A stretch of DNA of 64,000 nucleotides from Apostichopus japonicus (taxonomy: Eukaryota > Echinodermata > Holothuroidea > Aspidochirotida > Stichopodidae), in assembly GCF_037975245.1 (NCBI RefSeq), contig NC_092564.1:27696984-27760983 (forward strand), written 5' to 3'. The notes under the pieces were generated by a model. The model was not told the origin of the DNA and did not search any database. It was given only the letters and a program-made list of their open reading frames with translations. Positions 57,934 to 64,000 of the stretch are shown piece after piece. The translations under genes were made by a program, and so were the position numbers. How positions within the stretch are numbered: the first letter of the stretch is position 1; each line of letters opens with the position of its first letter.

Positions 57934-60900
57934 ATGTTTTGGAAGTTTTCGCTTTGCATTATTTCAACGATTCTTGCCACTACGATAGGTAAAGTATCAA
58001 AGAATTATTTGTTGACCTAACGTTATAGTTAGACTAACGTTAGGGCTATTTAGCAGTAAACATAATACTACATGATTAACTAAGCCTTGTAGGGCCTAAG
58101 TTAGTAACTGTTGGCTACAGTGTGAGTCAAGTGGGCCAATCCTAAGCGTTCAATGAAAACGTAATTAACACTTACAATCCTACTCTACTTGTTCTCATCA
58201 TACAAGCACCTTATTAATCTAAAACTATGTAATGGTATACCAATAATAACATGCCCAATTTAGGCTATGCTAGTAACTTAATTAGCTAGGTCTATCCAAC
58301 TTGTATTTTTGTAATAATTGTCCAGTGGTACTCCCACCTTTTAATTAAAGTTAGTGGTATACACCTAGCCAGCATTAAGACAGTTATGGCTCTTCTCCTG
58401 GCAGCTAGTGAGTTACTTTGTGAAGAATTAGGCCAAAGTTTGGTATATAAGCAGACTTTCCAACATTGAGGAAAATTTATGAGTGTGATCAGCGGCAGTG
58501 GGGGAGGGGTCTAAGGAATTTTTTTCCTATTTTTGACTGCCTAGATGCAAAATGGTGCATTCTTTTTCAGTTTCTCTGAGTAATTTTATATTGAGAATTT
58601 CATCATATTATTGAACTCAACAAGCATGACAATTCTCAACAAAGACTTTTCTTGAATCGATGAAAGTAATCACTTGCTATAACATAATTGAACATTTATA
58701 TCGGAAATTGAAGCGCACTTCTCAATCTCTAGTACCCACACCTTTCCCACCCGGCGTTTTCCTCCACCACCATGGCAAAAGCATTACTCTTGTAAGTGTA
58801 GCCTTAGTACTCAAAGTTGCTTTGTGCTGTATAGCATCTTTCAGGACGGTTTTTCGGAGATTGTTTGTGGATTGCGTGTGATAAAGTGCACATAGCGTGT
58901 GAAGGGCTGGAAATGTGTGTGCCACACGCCAAATGCGTGTGAGTTGGAATGTCTGTATAAGTTACTACAGACTACCCTGTTGATGATCTGAGGCAAGTTC
59001 TTGCAGTCATCAAACAAACTGATATGCCCTATCATGGCACCTGTGCCTTCACATGTATAGAAACATTGGACTTAGCCCATACATTGTCATGAAATAATAT
59101 CCGTAAACATGCAGTCAACAGCAAGTTCTTCAACATGAATTGGCTCTAGGCCTATAACAACTGTGGCTAAGAGTTGCTAGATATTATTTAACTTTGCAGC
59201 CGAACTCCATGAAATGTTGCAAAATGACTTTTTTTACAGCCAACTTTTGAAGGAAGGTAAATGCTAACATTGTCACAGTGTGGCCAGATAAATGTCATTT
59301 TCTGGTATACCCCTAGCCGAGGCTACAACTTACAAGAGTTACTGCTTAAAACACTTTCATGATTTTTTTTTGTCCTACGTTGTGTCATGGAAATCAACCT
59401 CTTTGTGAACTTACTGCCTTAAGTGTCACAAACTTGAAACCAGTTTGTGATATATTGAGATCAATGGCCACGGCGATGCTATGGGAATGTTAAATGTTAA
59501 ATGTAACTAAGCAAACTCATAATGGTGACTAATTCTCTAACCATTTGTTTTAATGAGGTTGCAATAAATGTGGCATTATATTAATGTGGATTTTATTTTG
59601 CCTGCATCATTGAAGCTCCCCTCTACTCCCTCCCATTGCTTCAATGAATTATATTATAAGGTACATCTGGTAAGTGACACATGGTAAGTTACATATGGTA
59701 AATTGACCATATATGCTGTATTATTACTGAATTTGATCTGAAATGCCTGTTGTCATGTGCTATTATTCTTAAAACCTTCCGTTAACTCATGCAGGTGCAA
59801 GGCTTAGCCCGCTCATCCGTGGCTATGATGTTTTAACCTACGATACTGACCATGTCCACGAGCAACACAAACGTGCCATCCGATCTACTGATGAGCATCA
59901 AGTGGAATTACACTTTAGTGCCCTTGGCAGGTAAACACATGCACTGTGTGCATATACTGTACTAACTGTAATAGTTTGCCATAAAGAGTTAACAAGTGCA
60001 CAAGTCTTCTGTGTTATATGTATGGTTTTTATTTCAGAATCAAGTGCTTTTCTGTAGTCCATGTGGCAGGTTTGTAGATTGTTTTGCTATCCGCTAAGAA
60101 CAAAAACCCCAAACCAATGACTTTTCCACACTGTCATAGCAGAGTCTGCTTTCAATTTCAGAAATCAGAGCTGAAGTAATTATCATCAGCATATGGTGAT
60201 GCTTAATAGTGAAGGCTGCTTGTAGTGCCTAGTATTTAAATGAAAGGAAAACAAATATCTGCCTTGTAGAGAGCTGTTCAAGACTTTATCAGATTGAATA
60301 TGATGAGCAGTATACTAAGGAGACCAGCTTACGTACTGTACTTGACGAACAGTGTGACATTTGGTAGACATAAAAGGAAGATGATCTGCAGCCCTCTGTC
60401 TCTAATTGAGTAGGTTAATGTGTATGCATACATGAATTTACAAACTGTGTTAATTTTATATTGTATTCTTTGCATTCACCAGTAACTTTCAGTTGCAATT
60501 GGAGCCCGATCCCACTGTTATAACAAATAACTTTGCCTTTGTCACTTCTGACGGAGCTGAAATCAAACAGATGGCTGATGCAGTCCACTTTTACAGAGGG
60601 CGTATTGCCGGTATGTATCGTAAATATGGTTTATGGATGAATTAATATTCTTGATAAATATCCTGGAAATTTTATCGGCAAAAGCGGGAATGAATGATGC
60701 CATCACGGCAATTTAGCTGGCAATGTTCTTTGTCCTTGTAATAATTAACTCACCTACTTACAGAGAAAAAAATCATATCTCTTCAAAGTTGATGAAAGCC
60801 TAAATACAGAGAACTACGACAGCAAGGCAAGCATTGTCTTGGATTTTGGAGAGCAAAATTAACAAGAAGATTGCAATAGGATTCCAGAGATTTTGATGAA

Positions 60901-62658
60901 CAGTTGCTGTTATGACATCACAGACCTCCTTCTGAGATCTACTTTAGTGAAGAATCAAAAGGTCTTGACCAGCCAAATCAGTTCCATTCAATCAACCATA
61001 TCTTGTTGATAACAAGATACTGAGATCGGGAGTTCAATTAACACTCTGGAATAGTTTGTCTTCTCTGTGTAGGGGCTGCATCATCTGCCACCTGGAATAC
61101 CCCTTTAAAAGTGAGCGTGTTTGCGACCATTTTCAGATCGTTGTTCAGCTAGTATTATGGTGAGGGTTTCAAAACTAATGAAATATTTCAGACACTTTGG
61201 TTTCTGGTTGAGTCTGTGGTCAAGTCAATTAATGGAAAGGGCTACATCTTTTGTCCTGTACCAGTACATGTTATTGGCAGTCTGTGTGTAATTCTCCATT
61301 GGCTTTTATCCTTTTTCATTAGTCAAGGGTACTTAAGTTATTTGTCGATACAGGTACATTCCACAGAGTGACCAATAAGCCACAAGTTTATGCACTGAAG
61401 GTGTAAGGTTGTTCCGTTCTTACCATCTTTCTTCGCATTGTTAATTAATTACGGTACAGATGATGTTGTAAGGCCATGTTGTAACATTCGCTTGTAAAGT
61501 TGAAAGTGAAATGCAAGGTATCTTCAGAAAAAGTTACGTTTCTACAGATGGTCACTGACAGAAGTAAATGGACTACGGTAATAATGGAATATTTACACAG
61601 TAGTCTACTCTCAGAATTTGTTGTTGTAGCTGTTGTGTGCCTTTGACCTTTTTTCCTTATCCAACGTTAGCATTAACGTTTTACCTCACAACAGATAAAG
61701 TGTGCCAGCTTGACTAATACAGTAGCATCCTGAATACATACATGTACAGCATGCCTTTCAATCGGTATAGGATAATAATGATAAAGGGCTTTATTGACTC
61801 ACTCAGCTTTGGGATACCTGTAAAGTTACTTAAGAAAAAGGAAAATGTAGCTGTTAACTAAGACATCACTTAATACCAGGAAATTTAGCATACAAAATAG
61901 AAGGAATAAATGCAAAGTGAATAACTAACTGTCTAAAGTACAAGGATAAATTAGGTCGGCAGAAGTGTGATCGGAAACAAAACATTCTTCAGCTTCTTGT
62001 AGTGTTCAGCCGTGTTAGATGGTTTTTAACTTTTCAGCCAAGTTTGCCATCTGGGATATTGTTTCAAATTTTTGGTACTCTTCTAATTCACCTAATCAGT
62101 CAATTGTCCTTTGTTTTCCTTTTCTTTGCATTAATATTGCTCGATCATGTTTGTGAATCTTTGTTTTGTGTTTTCCCTTTCTTTTATCACCTTTTTTAGA
62201 AAAGACGTGAACAGTTTGAAATGGCAATGATTTGGCGGTGGTTCTGTAGTGAGATGTGTATTCAATACTGTGTTTATCCTTCTGTCTTTCTTTCGTGTAG
62301 ATGTCCCCGGTAGTTTTGTTCATGGATCCATCGTGGATGGCGCCTTCCAGGGGCGCATCCATTCGGAGGACGAAAAGTATTCCGTGGAGCCGGCAAGACG
62401 ATACTTTAACGATTCGGTCGAGTTCCATTCTGTCATCTACAAGGACAGTCATGTGGATATCCCCGAAAACGCAGGCGGTAACTGCGGGCTCGTCGGTAAA
62501 ATGCAGGAGCAGATGGATAGGAGACTGAAAGAGGCTGGCAAGATGAATCCCGAGAAGTCACATGACTTTGAGGATGGCGCTGCTAGGTACAGGAGACAGG
62601 CTACAACAGCACAGACGTGTGCCCTTCATATTATCACCGACCATGTATATTACAAGAG
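57934..62658 (+). CDS. ADAM10: ADAM10/Kuzbanian metalloprotease, N-terminal exons (continues past window)
   Basis: ADAM10 is the membrane metalloprotease that sheds Notch and other surface proteins. Exons: 57934-57988 (ATG, signal peptide MFWKFSLCIISTILATTIG), 59795-59930, 60483-60610, 62301-62658, each with GT-AG borders and phases 1,2,1,2. They give 225 complete codons: signal peptide plus the whole prodomain. Family blocks visible are HVHEQHKRA, ELHFSALGR, the SFVHGSIVDGAFQGRI segment, YSVEPARRYF and FHSVIYKD. The prodomain Cys168 lies in GGNCGL, where the cysteine-switch-like Cys of ADAM10 sits. A furin site RYRR (202-205) is followed by TCALHIITDHVYYK, the start of the mature enzyme. The catalytic HExxH domain, disintegrin domain and TM helix are outside the window. 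Intact as far as visible. Confidence 0.93.
57989..62300 (+). other. Introns 1-3 of ADAM10
   Basis: Intron 1 (57989-59794) has a short MITE-like fragment near 58495-58560 (GTGGGGGAGGGGTCTAAGG). Introns 2 and 3 (59931-60482, 60611-62300) show nothing beyond AT-rich sequence. The frames around 62000-62450 on both strands overlap the fourth exon and are shadows. Confidence 0.7.
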
Positions 62659-64000
62659 GTAATTCTGTAAAAAGCATCTAATCAACCACATACATGTCAC
62701 AAGTTAGGGAAAGCTGCAGTTTCTCACTTCTTTTTTTCCCTTCTTCTTCTTACCTTAGTCGTAGAAATTTTCTTGGTTAAACCCTGTAAAGGGTTTCCAT
62801 CTTGGCAGAAAGGGTGAAAAACTTTGATTGTTCTGCATAGATCTTATTGTACAGTTAAAATAGAATTTAATTACAAATGAATGAGCTGATTATGAAAAGA
62901 AATAATTGAATTTGAATGTTGACACCCTGCTATCATGCAGTGCGTTTCCTGTTTGTAAAGAAGAATAGTCTTAATTATGTCCGACCTAGTCCAAAAGCTT
63001 CAATCTCTCGCCACCCCCCCCCCCTCCCCCCACCGATTGGCTTATCACAATGAACTTGTCATTTCCGCTGATAAGTGACATGTGTTTGGCAATAATGGAA
63101 TGTGCAATTGTAGTAATGGAAAAGAAAAAAACATGAACTGTGGTGTTCTTGAATAGTTTAAAAAGGTAAATTTCTGATTAAACTATTGCAGAGGGAATTC
63201 CAATGGCTAACAGAGAACCAAAATAATAGATATACTGCCACTAATCACTGAGGCATGATCATGGCGAAAATTGGGGTCACTTTTTAGGTAACAATTTAAA
63301 TCTGGAGCTTTATGAGACCCTTGATCGGTTAGGAAGGCTGCATCATGGGAACAGAAGGGATCGTAATGTCCCTTTTGCAAAAGTCGTAGGAAGTATCTAC
63401 CTCAAATTAACAGTCTGCTTATAATTTGGTTCAAATTGATATATAAACATAACACTTTTCTGTACTACAGTACTACACTAACTGTTATGTAGGTATGTAG
63501 TAGGACTTCATCTATATGGGTAGTTTCAGTACAAGTTCATAGCACATATTGCAGAATACATTTTGTTTTCAATGGCAGGAAGCTATCAATTAAAGCTTAG
63601 GCTTTTGTACAGTTAACAGAGCGATCTATAAACGTAACATTTGATTAGGAAATGTTTGAGACAGTTTCAATGTTTTATCATGGTTAGTTAAAATCATAAA
63701 CTGTATGTATGGACTTGTTTATGAAATCTATTTTAAATGGTGTCCCAATAGCAGTAATGATCCACCAGAAGTATTGCGTATAGCAACAACAAAAACAAGT
63801 ATTATCATAAACCCAAGAAATAAAGAAGCAAGTATGTATCTGGTGATAGGGTTTAATAGGGTGAAAATATAAACACAGATGCATACTGTTTTAAATGAGT
63901 CATTGGTATCCGAATAGTTTGGGAGGTAGTGAGAAGCTGTCACACAAACAGAACTGTCATGTGCTATAAGCATATATACTTTTTATAAATATCTTAGGAA
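62659..64000 (+). other. Start of ADAM10 intron 4
   Basis: No exon matching the expected start of the ADAM10 metalloprotease domain is visible. A C-rich tract lies at about 63014-63031. The remaining sequence is AT-rich with no supported feature. Confidence 0.65.

Noticed and set aside
62249-62662. 137-codon plus frame read as a separate gene
   Set aside because: It is ADAM10 exon 4 with intron sequence in front; the true exon starts at 62301.

Overview
This is eukaryotic, animal DNA. It is AT-rich, its genes are split by GT-AG introns of about 0.5 to 6 kb, and it is loaded with microsatellites, minisatellites and short inverted-repeat transposons. The proteins are ordinary metazoan ones (POFUT2, UBE2Z, ADAM10). 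The repeat style, with many hAT-type MITEs, G/C runs and a shared dispersed repeat in introns of two genes, suggests a marine invertebrate deuterostome. My best guess is an echinoderm, possibly a sea cucumber; I could not verify this by search.

Layout: (1) 5.9-15.3 kb, + strand: the C-terminal half of a protein O-fucosyltransferase 2 gene (POFUT2). It has two alternative 67-nt exons that can only be used one at a time. (2) 20.1-22.8 kb, - strand: an intronless gene for a large Ser-rich membrane protein whose ends resemble a Ctr/SLC31 copper transporter. A TATA box and CRE-like sites lie just upstream. (3) 23.9-24.7 kb: two weak candidate exons on opposite strands. (4) 26.5-29.3 kb: a 2.8-kb element with terminal inverted repeats that carries a decayed SAM-domain-type gene. 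(5) 31.6-39.9 kb and 47.2-52.8 kb, + strand: two tandem UBE2Z-type ubiquitin-conjugating enzyme genes with identical intron phases. Between them lie a 14-copy 92-bp minisatellite, hAT-type MITEs and a near-perfect 375-bp palindrome with a TA core. (6) 53-57.7 kb: repeat-dense spacer with tandem repeats, a foldback element and many C runs. (7) 57.9-62.7 kb, + strand: the first four coding exons of an ADAM10 (Kuzbanian-type) metalloprotease, covering signal peptide and prodomain up to the furin site; the gene continues past the window.

The genes do not form a pathway or operon. POFUT2 acts in the ER on thrombospondin repeats, UBE2Z acts in cytosolic UBA6-dependent ubiquitin/FAT10 transfer, and ADAM10 is a shedding protease. 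The most notable items are the POFUT2 mutually exclusive exon pair, the TIR-bounded SAM-type gene, the Ctr-like protein that lacks the copper-pore methionine motif, the diverged UBE2Z tandem pair, and several hAT-type MITEs whose 8-bp target duplications can be read directly.
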